NCBI GenBank assembly: GCA_037893225.1
Contig: JAZGUH010000025.1
Coordinates: 620,001-684,000, forward strand
Origin: Hippasteria phrygiana
Lineage: Eukaryota; Echinodermata; Asteroidea; Valvatida; Goniasteridae
Direction of reading: 5' to 3'
DNA length: 64,000 nucleotides
Position 1 is the first letter of the stretch. Every line of letters starts with the position of its first letter. Below the pieces are notes generated by a model. That model saw only the letters and a program-made list of their open reading frames with translations. It made no database searches and was not told the DNA's origin. The translations under genes and the position numbers were made by a program. Shown here piece after piece: positions 45,486 through 56,557 of this stretch.

Positions 45486-45790
45486 TTAAAAAGTCGTATC
45501 CTCATTAAGTGATCCCCACAATGTCGCTTCCCAGGTTGTATCATAAAATTGGGTGTGTTCCCTGGCTATACGGCATTCTGGGTTTATGACTTCTGACTAG
45601 CGCCCACCCGAACAAAGATGCTGACAATTTGGGAGACCGCCAACATAGGGCAAGATAGCTCAGTTGGTAGAGTGCCGGTACGGTATTCCGGAGGTCGCAG
45701 GTTCATATCCCGCTTATGCCAGTTTCTTTGTTCACTTTGAAAATGTATTCAAACTTACCTAGTCAGTTTCTCTTGTGGATTGGTTGACGA
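45486..45790 (+). mobile_element. tRNA-like SINE, copy 2
   Basis: Colinear with 17780-18026: TTAAAAAGTCGTATCCTCAT, TGGGAGACCGCCAACATAGG, TAGCTCAGTTGGTAGAG, GGAGGTCGCAGGTTCATATC, GCCAGTTTCTTTGTTCACTT. The words CAGTTTC.CTTGTGGATTG..T flank it on both sides (about 45450-45470 and 45765-45783), so it may sit in a tandem or composite arrangement. Confidence 0.82.
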
Positions 45791-46181
45791 ACTATAATTT
45801 ATAAATACATACATACATTGGAAGCAATTTACTTCTGTCCCTAGGTCAAATTTTTGTTGTTGTTGTTTTTTTTTTTGGGGGGGGCGGGGGGCAGGGGGGG
45901 CAGGGGGAGAACTTTGATTTATTGAGTTACAATCAAACACCAACACCTGGCCGTGTTGCGTCAAGAGAGCTGATAGAGCGTTTCTGGTGGAGCGAATCAT
46001 CCTCTCCTCCTGCCACGTGACTGGCATTGGGAACATTCATATTGAAGACAATCCAGTCACAGCTGTCTTTGAGCAGTTCTCTCGAGATCTTCTGGTTGTT
46101 CATCTCTGCCAGTGCTGCATCAAGTTCGTTCTTGCCTCCAATGACGTTAGTGCCTCTCTCGCACCGAAGCTGCCTTACGGG

Positions 46182-47069
46182 TAGACTTGAAATCAAGTCG
46201 GTAATTGGTCGGCTCTATTAGTCCGCCTGCGCCGCCGCGTATTATAAAACTTACACTGCACTTTCCAGGGGTTACGTGTAGCGAGCGGTATAATAACATG
46301 TGGGAACGTTGGCCCCAAGTTGAGTGTGCGTCGACTGTCCAGTTATCGATCTGCAACTTTCGTTGTGCACAAGACACCATGCCTGCTACCGAATTTGGAC
46401 GAAGCACCCTGATTGGCTAAGAGTCAAGAAAATATAAATATTTATTGATGGTGCAGTTTGATTGATTAACTCTTCCGCTACGGCGCGCCGCTCACAGCGG
46501 CTCGAAAAAAGCCTATTCCTGCCGGCAAGCCGCTTAGAGCGGCTCGTTGCAAACATTCTGTAAAACAATTACGTCACAGCCTCATTATAATACCGTAGCG
46601 AAAGAGTTAAGAATAAAGAGAATATATATATCCATGTTACACTTTCAGCGTTAACCGCATACAGTGCACAGCTTGTAGGTCATACAGATATCGGGGTCAC
46701 TCGTGCTTGACCGCTATAGATAGAGTTACATTTACAACAGGCGCGCCCTCATTCTTTGATGGGGGGTTTGAGATAACTCCTTGTAGTTTAGTTATCGCTT
46801 TTTCGAAGAAAAAAAACTTACACTGACCTGGAAAAAACAAACAAATTCTCATACCTTTAATTCTTATTATGTCAGTTGGGCTACCATTGGCTGCTTTGTA
46901 TGCACTAGTTGCATATTTGAATATCCGCCCGGAGACATGTTAGTCAAGTCGTTTGACATGAACTTCACGAAAGGCGGGCGTATTAACCTAACGTACCGCG
47001 CCGGTAATATGATAATGAAGGTGCCTGCGGACAAAACACGACTGTCTAAACGACTTGTCTTCAAGTCTA
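46182..47069. mobile_element. TIR element inserted in BEL/Pao integrase
   Basis: Ends TAGACTTGAAATCAAGTCG (46182) and (reverse) TAGACTTGAAGACAAGTCG (ending 47069) lie next to 9-bp flanks CCTTACGGG (46173-46181) and CCTCATGGG (47070-47078), matching at 7 of 9 positions. The terminus is itself near-palindromic. No transposase. Superfamily uncertain; a 9-bp duplication is compatible with Mutator-like elements. Confidence 0.8.
46466..46610. mobile_element. TTAA MITE nested in the TIR element
   Basis: TTAACTCTTCCGCTACGG and (reverse) TTAACTCTTTCGCTACGG at 46466 and 46610. Internal AGCGGCTCG occurs twice (46495-46505; 46534-46545) with GCCGCT inversions. Confidence 0.83.
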
Positions 47070-47394
47070 CCTCATGGGATCTCTCCTGCAGACGAACTGA
47101 CGATATGCATTTAGGAAGGAGTCAGTACTCAGCGAGTTGGAGGTCTCAATATGGACTGCACGTGATGACTTGCAAGTTAAGATCACTCCCCATCGCTTCA
47201 GCCCCTTTCGTCCTTCTTTCACAATGAACGGGCCAAAGTAGTCAACGGCACTATAGGTGAACCGTGGAGCTGGGTCCAGTCTATCATGTGGTAGGTCGGA
47301 CATCTTTTGTCCACAAGCGGCGCCTCAAAGTTTTCGGCACATCACTCATTTCCACACATAGCCTGTGACTGCTGCTCTGGCGCCAACTATCCAG

Positions 47395-48330
47395 AATCCA
47401 GCTTGCAAATAGCATTCAAGGTCATGCCTCTGCCAGCACGACAGCTCTGAACGTGGTACTGTTCAATCACAAGACTGCTCAAATGGCCGTCATGTGGAAG
47501 CAGAATTGGGTGCTTGATGGCCTCTCTGGCATTGCTGCTCTCTTAATGCGGCCACCAACTCTCGGTATGTTTTTGTCGTCAAGAACTGGGTCAAGCATGC
47601 AAAGAGGACTGTTCTTGCTCACTGGCTGGTGGTATTGGCTCTGCTTGCCGTCAATTGTGTGATCATTAGATGCAGGTCTGTTCATAGTATGGATCTCTGT
47701 GGGGAAAGCCTCAGCTTGCACCTGCTTCACAATCACTCGTTCAGCCTGTTGCATCTCTTCAACTGTTACAGGAACATAGGTTGTCGTCTGGTCTTCAAGC
47801 AACGGCTGGTTGATGGGGAAGGTAGGCCTCTTTGTGCTTCTGTTTCTGAGTTTCTCAATGAAGCGAAGACACCCTGCTATGGCTCTTTTGAGATAAAACC
47901 AACTCGAGAAAAGATAAAATCTGTCTCTCATTTTCGCGAAGTCAGTGGATTCTGCTTGCACATTGAAGACTGACACTTTGGGCACTTCCACCACAGCTGG
48001 CTGTCGATCAACTCTTGGGCTAACAGACCTTGGGAGGCTAGATCTGCTCGGTTACTATTTGTGTCGATGTGTCTCCAGCGAAGTGTAGTCTTGTATCTTC
48101 TGCACATGATTAGCAACAAAGATGTGGAATCTTTCGCTTTCGTTGCAGATGTAGCCTAGTACGACTTTACTGTCGGTGTAGAAGAACCGAGTTAGGTGAC
48201 AATATTTAAGCTCCTTCATCAGGAAGGTGCCCACTTTCACTGAGGTGACAGCTATTGTGAGCTCAAGTCGAGATATGGTGATAGGCTTTGATGGAGTTAC
48301 CCGGGACTTCGCCATCACCAGAGATGAGCT
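47395..48330 (-). pseudogene. BEL/Pao RNase H-like region and linker
   Basis: Minus-strand words AKSRVTPSKPITISRLELT (about 48262-48315) and FYTDSKVVLGYICNESERFH (about 48120-48180) mark the RNase H-type Asp residues. WRHIDTNSNRADLASQGL (about 48030-48075) follows. Then comes the linker that precedes integrase (LDPVLDDKNIPRVGGRIK, about 47530-47590) and HMTAI at 47479. The order is right but there are frame changes. Confidence 0.85.
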
Positions 48331-48433
48331 GACTTTGCATTTGTTGTCTGTCAGACGAAGATAACTCTACTGACCATACCCATCAAGGCTGGCATCGAAA
48401 AAATTGTGTAGTTCTGCAGATTGGATGTCACTA

Positions 48434-49310
48434 TTAAGTTCCCTGGCTTGTAGCATCTCGGAACCTCCAATGAAGACAACTTCTGAATATCATATCTTCA
48501 CTTCTCCCATTGGGACCTGGTACTTTCAGAGATGGGGTTGTCCCAACTGCATTCGTCATGGCACAATACTTGGAGGATGCATTTCCTGATGAGCTAAAGA
48601 GGCGATACAAAACCGAGGGGGTCAAAGATGGAGCTAACGATGGAAAGAATTCCATGGCGTGTAAGTGGCTTATCCTAAAGTTGAACTTGAAAAAAAAGGC
48701 ATCAGATTCGATGAACCACTCCACTCCTAGGGTGCGCTCCATCGGCAGGTTGTACTGGAAAACATCAATGTTCTGGATATCCTGAGCACGCTCATGGGCT
48801 GGAATGGCATTCAAAACTTCATTGTCGTTGGATACATACAATGTACTTGTGGAGATGGAAACCTCCCTTCTCACACAATTTCCTGCTATCCTCTATTGCT
48901 CCTTACGGAAGCGGCACAATACACCAACTAGATTGTTTGTTAGTTCTGGTCCCTGCAGTAAGTGTTGGTTGAGCACTTCACCATCAAACTCTCCACTGCA
49001 ATCAAAGACTTATCTTCCCGGGCTTCTTTGGGTTGTACACCCCATGATGAGGGATATACCACACAGATCCATCAGCAAGGGAAAGTTCCTTTTCAGGGAC
49101 CCTCTCTGCAAAGCCCTTTTCTACGATGTCCTTCATGAAGGTTTTGCAGTCTTCTCGGTATTTGGGGTCATTTTCACCTTCACCTTCATGTATCGTTTTG
49201 CAGCCATCATTTTGTTGTTTGGTAGCTTGACGTCATCTGTCTTCAAAGGCAGGGAAATTTCAAAGGGTCCGTTGTCTCTGGTGTGTATTCCCTCTTTCAT
49301 TTTTGTCTCG
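48434..49310 (-). pseudogene. BEL/Pao reverse transcriptase remnant
   Basis: On the minus strand from about 49310, the text reads GIHTRDNGPFEISLPLK, a lead-in common to BEL pol. It continues through FMKDIVEKGFAERVPEKELS and VWYIPHHGVYNPKKPGK (about 49025-49130), then [20 protein letters not shown] (about 48950-49005) after a small frame break, and then a stop. The next block (NLPMERTLGVEWFIESDAFF) follows after a deletion, so the catalytic YVDD region is missing or scrambled. Several frames are used. Confidence 0.85.
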
Positions 49311-49384
49311 CCTGAACAAAGTTCAGAAAGAGACTATGCAATCACTATTTGTCTCGCCTGAACAAAGTTCAGAAAAAGAACTAT
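49303..49384 (+). repeat. 41-bp tandem duplication
   Basis: TTTGTCTCGCCTGAACAAAG plus TTCAGAAA(G/A)AGACTATGCA is repeated immediately (49303-49343, 49344-49384). A 16-bp repeat family (TACGTAGTCCGTCCG) follows at 49400-49450. Confidence 0.85.
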
Positions 49385-49999
49385 GCAATCACTATTTCTG
49401 TACGTAGTCCGTCCGTACGTACGTAGTCCGTCCGTACATGTACGTAGTCCGTATGTGTCATTTTTGTTAAATTTTCGACAAATTGGTCTTATATGCAGAT
49501 TTGAAGTCCAATTGCAATCAAACTTGGGTCATGCATTCAATATTGCAACCTTTATATGATGGTCGTGTCAAAGGTCATGTGAGGTCAAGTAGTCCCTTCA
49601 GCACACTTCCGGGTTGAAAGCGAGTGTGTCAGTGGCAAACAAAACAACGCTTTTCAGCACATTCATTCATGCTTGAATTAATCAGGCCATAAAAAAGGAA
49701 GCGCAGGCGCACGATCAGCATAAAGTTGTTTACTGTGACATTGAGATCCTCGTTTTCAAACGCGGAAGTGCGCAGATCGGCACTAAACTCGTCGTCGTGG
49801 GATTTCTCTATTGGTTATTGTGCTATTGTGCCTCAAAACTAACACTATAATTTATAAATACATTCATTAAAAGCAATTTACCTCTGTCCCTACATGTAGG
49901 TCTAATTTCGGGGGGGGGGGGGGGGGGGAGAACCTCTATTTATTGAGTCACAATCATGAACGATTGGCAAATGATGCGGATGCTACATGTAGTGAGTAA

Positions 50000-50560
50000 A
50001 GCCCCAGTCCCACTAGGACCTGCGATTTCCCGCGACCAGTTCAGTCGTGTGACAAGGCGTGGGTAGTCGTGAATATTTCCTGCGATTTGAGCCTAGCAGT
50101 CATGTGTGACCTGTAGAAGACTTGTTTCCGACTGATAGCACCGTTAATCGCACGACTGGCTACGACCAATCGTACGACTATTCGTACGACTTGTCGTGGA
50201 GTCGCACGACTAATCTTGCTTAGTCGTGCATCTAGTCGTGCAATCAGGTCTAAGCACACGACAAGTCGTGCCAGTAGTCGTGGAAAGTCGTGCGACTGTC
50301 GTACGACAGGAGAATCCTACGATCAGCCACGACAAGGACCACCCAAGACTTGTCCCACGACCATCGCACGACCGTCGCACGACAAATGACTAGGCTGCGA
50401 CAAGATGCGACTACTTCAGTCTGCGACTGATTTCGGACGTGCGAATATCCAAAACCACCCACGACCACCCAAGACTTGTGGCACGACTTTTCTAAGATTG
50501 CCTGCTATTTCCAGTCGCAGCCTGTCGTACGTTGTCGTATCTCCTAGTGGGACTGGGGCT
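50000..50560. mobile_element. Harbinger-like MITE rich in GTCGTGCGAC palindromes
   Basis: Ends AGCCCCAGTCCCACTAGGA and (reverse) AGCCCCAGTCCCACTAGGA flanked by TAA on both sides (49997-49999, 50561-50563), the 3-bp target of PIF/Harbinger elements. The interior is packed with overlapping GTCGTGCGAC, GTCGTACGAC and AGTCGTG words on both strands. No coding capacity. Confidence 0.88.
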
Positions 50561-50782
50561 TAACGGGCGCGCAATACAGTGCCACCAAGAGGCAGGATTT
50601 TGGGAACACACAACTGCCGTCACACCAATTATTTTGACAAGTGCCAGAAGTCAAGATGTATGAGGTGTTGACAGGTTGCCTACTCAGAACTAGATAAAAT
50701 ATACATGTAGCTTAAATTTGCTGAAAGGGGCTGTGCATTAAAAAGTATTTTAGTAGTTACCAATATTGTACATGTATATCTC

Positions 50783-50833
50783 GAGAACTTGGTCTCGGTC
50801 TCGAGACCGTCTCCAGATCCTTTTTTTGGTCTT

Positions 50834-50876
<43 letters not shown>

Positions 50877-51095
50877 TCCTAGCAAAGTCTCAGTCTCGGG
50901 AGGGCTGGTCTCAGTCTGGAATGTGTGGTTCTCGGTCTCGGATGCCAAGGTCTCGGGTTTTACTCTCGAGAGCTGTCGAGACCACAATAAAATACAGTGC
51001 GCCATGTATGAATTGAGTCTTCATTCCAAACATAAACAACTTTGTTTGTACAAGTTTTCATGCTGAAGATTTAAATTGAAGCTGGAATGGAGACC
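50783..51095 (-). repeat. GAGACC-repeat element, inverted copy
   Basis: (GGTCTC)n at about 50790-50960 is followed by TTCATTCCAAACATAAAC (51019-51036) and GAAGCTGGAATGGAGACCAG, the reverse of the module at 14830-15095. Confidence 0.8.
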
Positions 51096-51951
51096 AGTCA
51101 ATGCAGCTTGTTTATTCGGAGTACTCATGGACGTGGGTCGCCCCATGTATTTCACTGGTACACATGGGCACACATGCACCCCCCTCCCCACCACTTTTTC
51201 CACTTGGGGGAAATGCCCCCCCCCCCCTACTTTTGGCAGTTCCGCATAAAGAAAAACATAGAAACAAGTAGCCGGCCGGCGCCGCTTTTGTCCCCCCACT
51301 TTCAAAAGTGTTCCGTCGCACCTGCACACATGTACATTTTGTACAAATACATGTAGATAGATGCATTCGACGATCTTGCTCTATGCTTTCTGATTAATAA
51401 TTAATGGTGTACAGATGTAGGGTCCGTCTATCAGAATTTTCAATTATCGATATATCGGAGATCCAACATCCATTATATTCAATATATCGATTATACAGAC
51501 GTACAAGTTAAGGACGGTGCCTGATTCACCAGTTTAGCGATTGATCTACCGCAGTTGTACATGTACATGTACATGTAGCTCGTCCAAAAAAATTTCTATG
51601 TGCCGGGCGCCGACCAGAATATTTAACTTTCTATGTCGGGTATGGGGCATATTTTGGTCAATTTTAGGCTGGTTCGTACCGAACGCGAACGTCATGGCAA
51701 GTTTTTGCACTGCGAATTAAAAGTTAAACATGTTTCGATAAATTGCTTTTTCACCGTATGCCGCAAAAAAATATGCCGATTCCGAGACATGTGTAAGCAC
51801 AACTCGTGTGAAGAATTTGGTAACAATCAACTGTGTATGCAGGGTACAGCGTTGAAGTGTTTATGATTTTGCCAAATTCTCTCCACATTCGTGGTTGCAG
51901 CCTTATGCGTGCCTGTCATCTACATTGTACATGTACATAGTAACCAAGCCC
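51096..51951. other. DDRGK1 intron or intergenic DNA, no gene recognised
   Basis: C-runs at about 51217-51227; TACATGTACATGTACATGTA at about 51558-51577. No gene seen. Confidence 0.35.
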
Positions 51952-51955
51952 TTAA

Positions 51956-52915
51956 AGGAACCATGCTTCTCAAATTGACCGGATCACATTCTATTTCATA
52001 AATAAATTCATTTATATGTATTAAATGTGAATTAAAAGCCAAACTGGTTCAAGCGAAGTTTTAGTGTGATTATTTGCCGCTCAAAAATTGACCCCCCCCC
52101 CTTTTTGAAATTTGTTGGGACTCAAATTGAGGGCGCTGTTCTTGACGTAGACCGAGGCACCGAAATTCATGGATCGACTCGATAGTCTGGACCCGGCCCG
52201 TATACACACACTAGGTCTACACGTGCAATTTCGTAAGTTGCAACAACAACTAACATCGAACTTACACTGATTTTCTCCCTTTTAGCGAAGGCTCCTCAGG
52301 GAATGGGCCATTTAACTGCTTTCGCCTTTATCTTACTCACATCTACATGTACAGTGTAGGAACTTTGTTGGGATGGCAGTGGACTTGAGCATATTTTTAA
52401 TGGTCATCCCAAAGGATTTGAAAATACCAGTATCGAAACACGACGGCTCAAAGTGGTCGCTACATGTACATAACGCTGAAAAGCTGCTGGGCCGGACCTC
52501 TTTGCTCTTGTCACCTTCACTTTCGCCGTCCAAATTCTCCGATATTTCGCTTCAGTTGGAAATATATGAAGGCTTACTCCACCCGTTGTTGTTTTGCTGC
52601 ACCCAGCAGCCACACACCTTGACGGCATGGCCGAAAAACATATTTTGGACGAAGAATTTTCGCCGTACAATGTACACACAATGCATACCCGTGATGAATG
52701 GGTAATGTGCCTCGATCTACGTCACACACTTATGTTAATGAGGGTCCCACTCAGGGGGCGGAGTACATTGTAGCTTGAACAAACATTTTCAAAAATTGTT
52801 TTCTGATATTTAATCTGGGAAATAATTGTCTCTGGACACAAAATGTCATTGTCAAGATAATACTTTATTGTTTTGAGCAGGAATAATGCAATATAAATCC
52901 TAAATCATGTTTCCT
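51956..52915 (-). mobile_element. TTAA element with THAP remnant, Kolobok-like
   Basis: TTAA (51952-51955) then AGGAACCATG at the left; CATGTTTCC then TTTAA (TTAA 52916-52919) at the right. The inverted ends are short and imperfect. The only coding remnant is a THAP zinc finger. Kolobok transposons duplicate TTAA and often carry THAP domains, so that family is the best guess; no transposase core is visible. Confidence 0.65.
52340..52628 (-). pseudogene. THAP zinc-finger domain with frameshift
   Basis: From ATG 52626-52628 the minus frame reads MPSRCVAAGCSKTTTGGVSL, HIFPTEAKYRRIWTAKVK. It has the C-x4-C start, F-P and invariant Trp of a THAP DNA-binding domain. The second half (FSALCTCSDHFEPSCFD) is in another frame and supplies the C-x(2-3)-H-F-P-like end, so a one-base shift near 52510-52530 breaks the domain. 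THAP domains bind DNA in P-element and Kolobok transposases and in host regulators. No catalytic domain follows, which argues for a transposon relic. Confidence 0.8.
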
Positions 52916-53084
52916 TTAAGTTCCATATTGGGTCAGCGATGCAATGCGCCTACTATATTTTTTATTGGTTGATAACATGCACGATGCATATCGCACACAC
53001 GTGGCACATCAAATCTAGGCTGCATCTAGTATCTGGGCCGGGAGCTGGAGCTACATGTACATGTACATGTATCGTCATTTTCGG

Positions 53085-53172
53085 GAATATAGCCCGCGCG
53101 GAGTATAAGCCGCAGCACACCAAAATCTGCAAATTAAGATTTAAAGTTGGCATATTAGCCGCACCGACATAT
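53085..53172. repeat. TATAAGCCGC-type repeat, copy 1
   Basis: TTTTCGGGAATATAGCCCGC, GAGTATAAGCCGCA and ACATATAAACCGCA words. Related to 55360-55455. Confidence 0.6.
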
Positions 53173-53923
53173 AAACCGCATTGCGGCGCTGACGACCAAC
53201 CACAAAAGTCATCATGCTGATATCCACTACACATGCAATCCTGAAGTGTAAGCAGCGCGCGAACGAGATAGGGCTCCGTGCAAAGAAAAGGCGGAAACAA
53301 AAGGCGAGTTGGGGGTCAATATCGACGCCATCTTACCTGACTTCAATTTAAGTGTCTGGTTCCTGCTATGATATTCTTATTAAAAACGCAATTATCCAGA
53401 GTCGGCAAAACAGACAAAGCAATCCCACTGGTATACGAGTATCAAATGAACGAGGAGCGCGGTGCGTAATACCATTGACATACTGCCTATTGAAGCGTGG
53501 TTGTTATGTGGACAGCGCCCTCATTCGACGCGCACGGAGCCCAATAAACTTGTATAAGTCCTCGAAATTACCAATTTTGACGGGCTGGATGAGTGTCCTG
53601 GCTGGGTGGGCCGCGTGGCAGTTCTTCTTCTTGTTTTTTTTTTTTTTACGGGGGGGGGGGGGTGGAGATAAAAAAGAAAATGACAACTTTAACCACTAAT
53701 CTGAGCTCAACAGTCACCAATTGACCAGTGAAATAATAAACAACATGGATTACACAACGATAAAACAGACAAAAACGAACAGATGCACCACACGATTTGT
53801 GAGGTGTGAACGGTACTTATGGTACATTTGCAAGTCTATTCGGTCCCTCTGGACTGGTTTCCTTTATTTCCAACACGTGAGTACATGTAGAGCGAATGTA
53901 CGTAAACGACAACCAGGGTTCGA
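53173..53923. other. No gene recognised
   Basis: A G-rich homopolymer at about 53651-53664 follows a T-run at 53635-53648. Short frames look incidental. Confidence 0.35.
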
Positions 53924-55333
53924 AATTCGTAATCTGGGGGCCAATCTGACGTCAACATTTCCTGGGGCACCAAGGCCACTAATGAAGGCACCAAGGCCAA
54001 TGACAAAAATTGATAAGGGCACGAAGGCCAGATGAAGGTCTTGCTTGCATACTGGTGTATTTGTACAATTAGTCTCTCACGGCAGTGAGCGAAACTTTTA
54101 GACGTGAAAGGTGCCAAGAAACAATGAAAACCGAGCTTACGGCTTGCGTATTTGTTATTTTAACCACTTAGAAATTAAAGAGTAAGGAATGCGTAGCACT
54201 GTTCAATACGTTGCTTCAATATCTTCAGCACACCCATCGATCAATATTAATAAAAAATGATTCATATTAATAACATTGAGTTTGTCACAGGTTTTTCTTT
54301 TGCTAGTCAATTTTATCACATTGCTAATCAAATGAAAATATGATTAGCATAATTTGCTAATCATTTTGTTCTTATTTCCATCACTGCCTGAACTTGTAAG
54401 TTGTATAGTCATGGAGGAAATACGGCATGAGTGGTTTCACCGTGCGTTGCCGCCATCTTCACCGGCCACGTTGCATTCACGCCCCGCACGGGCCATTCAG
54501 GAAATCACGGTGCGCTATATCGCTGGCGAAAAAAGCGTCATCATTGTCGATCTCCTTTTCTAAGTCACCCAGTAAAAATGAGTTTGGTTCCGTGGGGAAG
54601 AAATGAGTTTTATCATGATTCATGTCATTCTTGCACTTAATAGCCGACTTGTCGAGTTCAATTTGTCTTGAACGTTTTAATTAATTAAGCGGTGCGAGGC
54701 ATAATTGCCGAATAAATCGCAAACAGAAAACGCTTCGGTTTCCACGTGTCCGAGTCATCAATGCACATACATCGCAGCACACATGCACTATGCACGATCG
54801 TTTGCACGAAGGGAGTTCCTTGTGTTAAGTTGAACAGGCAATGCTACTCCCTCTGGACCATCGCTAAACCGCACACATGGCTTAGCCGGCTTTGGGGGGT
54901 TCAGGTTACTGTAGTAAGAGCTACCTGGCTAAAGCTAACCGCAGATTCGGCCGCGGATTCAGAGCTTGTTTTTAGGCTGTGACTGGTTCCCGCCCCAGTG
55001 AGAAAGAAGAAAATAAATGCACGGACGGGAACCAGTCTGCTTGGGGAATCAAGGTTTTTGTGAAGGTTTTTACATGGGACGCACGTGTGGGCTAGCGCGA
55101 TCGCCCCACCGGCTAGCTGGTGCGATCGCGAAAGCGCCGTTTTGTAGGATCCGGCAACGGTTTAGTATTGACAAATTGAGGGCTTGGTTCGGCAAGAAGG
55201 TCACAACGGCCAAAGTATTAATGGGGCACAGCACAACTGGCCGTGAATAGTGCATTTTTACAAGGGGCATCACGGCATCTAAAACGGTATCGACGGCACT
55301 GGCCGCCGTGGCCGTCGTGAATTTCGAACCTTG
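53924..55333. mobile_element. hAT-like element with CAGGGTTCGAAATTC ends
   Basis: CAGGGTTCGAAATTCGT at the left and (reverse) CAAGGTTCGAAATTCACGA at the right. Interior of 1.4 kb without a recognisable transposase, containing a GGTTCCCGCCC hairpin at 54984-55033. No clean target duplication. Confidence 0.62.
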
Positions 55334-55359
55334 TGTGACTGATTTTATTCTTCAAATGT

Positions 55360-55455
55360 TGCCGTATAAGCCGCCCGGAGTATAAGCCGCAAGGACATTT
55401 TTCAGTGTGAGAATCAACGTATAAGCCGCGGCCTATATTCCGAAAATTACGGTAC
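55360..55455. repeat. TATAAGCCGC-type repeat, copy 2
   Basis: Three GTATAAGCCGC words (55362-55440) end in GGCCTATATTCCGAAAATTACGGTA. Typical of a common animal MITE terminus. Confidence 0.65.
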
Positions 55456-56331
55456 AGTATACAGATCATGGATTGCGTTTAGCAAGCTAAAGAATATTAC
55501 ATACAGGATTCGCTAAAAACAGAACTGGTTGCTGGAACAACAAATAACTTTTTTATACAACATACTGACTGATTTCTCTTATTCATCCATCGGCTTATCC
55601 GAGCACATCTGTTTTCGGTCGTGAAAATACGATACGTGGTCGGGAAAATACTTCTACAAATCAATTAAAGGGGCTGTGTCGTCACGATCATAGCAGGCTT
55701 GCGGCTGTACACTGAATCCCGAACTGATGAACGCAGATGAACCCAGTAACTGTAAATAATACCCCACGACCGCGCGCTGACCTACAGGGCGCGCGCGCGC
55801 TGACCTACAGGGCTCGCGCGCGCTGACCCACAGATCAGATTACAATTGCAATGACTGCTGCATGCATGATCCTGTAGTTATGATACATACTGCATGTACA
55901 AGTATTTTGTATGTGTTTGTGCCACCAAAAATATACGATAGGCCTACAGTCGAACATAGTCCGTGACACCCCACCCGCCAAACGCCAAAATGTACCATGA
56001 CAGAACCAAACGAAAATAAGTAAATAAGTAAATCTGTATTTATATTTGTAAAAAAGATAATGCACCAGCCCCTTCCTATACAAAAATAAAGTTGTAGGCC
56101 TATGTATCGAAATAGATTTCGACTAAAATCGGCTGTGCGTGCAATGATGAGCAAATCAAAATAAAACAGCTATACTGATGGCGATATTGAGTCCACGACC
56201 TTGTGTTACATTTGACGGCAGGACTTTATGGAAAGTTACATCATAAGAGTTATTTCAACACTATCAAATATTAAACACAATAATAACAGTTATTACCAAT
56301 AAATAATACACGCCAATGAAATGAGATTTCA

Positions 56332-56557
56332 CCAGTGGCGAGAATATCCGTGTCGAAAAGTGGGGATGATTATTGAATTTGTCAACGAAGTACTGCATTT
56401 TGAACTTTTTCTCAACGGGGGATACCCCCGCCCCAAACATCGCTTGAAATTTGAAACATCACTTTGTGTACAATTTCCCCTTTTTAAATTTACGAAACAA
56501 AAGAAAAATACAAATCGGCGGGCCCCTGAACTCCTTCCCCGTGTTTACGCCACTGGT
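56332..56557. mobile_element. CAGTGGCG MITE nested in the TTAA element
   Basis: CCAGTGGCGAGAATATCCG and (reverse) CCAGTGGCGTAAACACGG bound the segment. The same segment lies in the inverted copy at about 62865-63090. Confidence 0.72.

Larger units (their letters stand above)
45955..47303 (-). pseudogene. BEL/Pao integrase, split by a TIR element
   Basis: RFTYSAVDYFGPFIVKEGRK (about 47210-47270) contains the first catalytic Asp region (VDYFGPF). It continues GVILTCKSSRAVHIE and stops being colinear at 47079 with RRDPMR. After the insertion at 46182-47069, the frame resumes with QLRCERGTNVIGGKNELD (about 46120-46175), containing the second catalytic motif (D/E-R-G-T-N, here Glu for Asp), and continues to ASHVAGG at about 46010-46035. 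It ends at about 45955. It has lost function. Confidence 0.85.
45955..49310 (-). mobile_element. Decayed BEL/Pao retrotransposon (pol only)
   Basis: Read on the minus strand the order is reverse transcriptase, RNase H-like region, integrase, which is the BEL/Pao order. Motif wording (HHGVYNPKKPGK, PRLELT-like, ADLAS, RGTN, DYFGPF) is specific to that superfamily. No gag or protease was found. A short direct repeat (TATAATTTATAAATACAT..., then a G-run and GAGAAC.T.TATTTATTGAGT) at about 45790-45935 and 49848-49960 flanks the body and could be LTR remnants. Frameshifts, deletions and a nested insertion make it dead. Confidence 0.88.

Noticed and set aside
48804..49361. 185-residue plus-strand frame with hydrophobic stretches
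   Set aside because: It is the antisense of the BEL/Pao reverse transcriptase, whose conserved motifs are on the minus strand.
53281..53340. Lys/Arg-rich stretch as a further DDRGK1 exon
   Set aside because: No acceptor or donor in the right phase and no match to the conserved C-terminal winged-helix region.
55780..55830. GCGCGCGC run as a CpG-island promoter
   Set aside because: It is an internal repeat of the TTAA element and occurs again in the inverted copy; no gene starts there.
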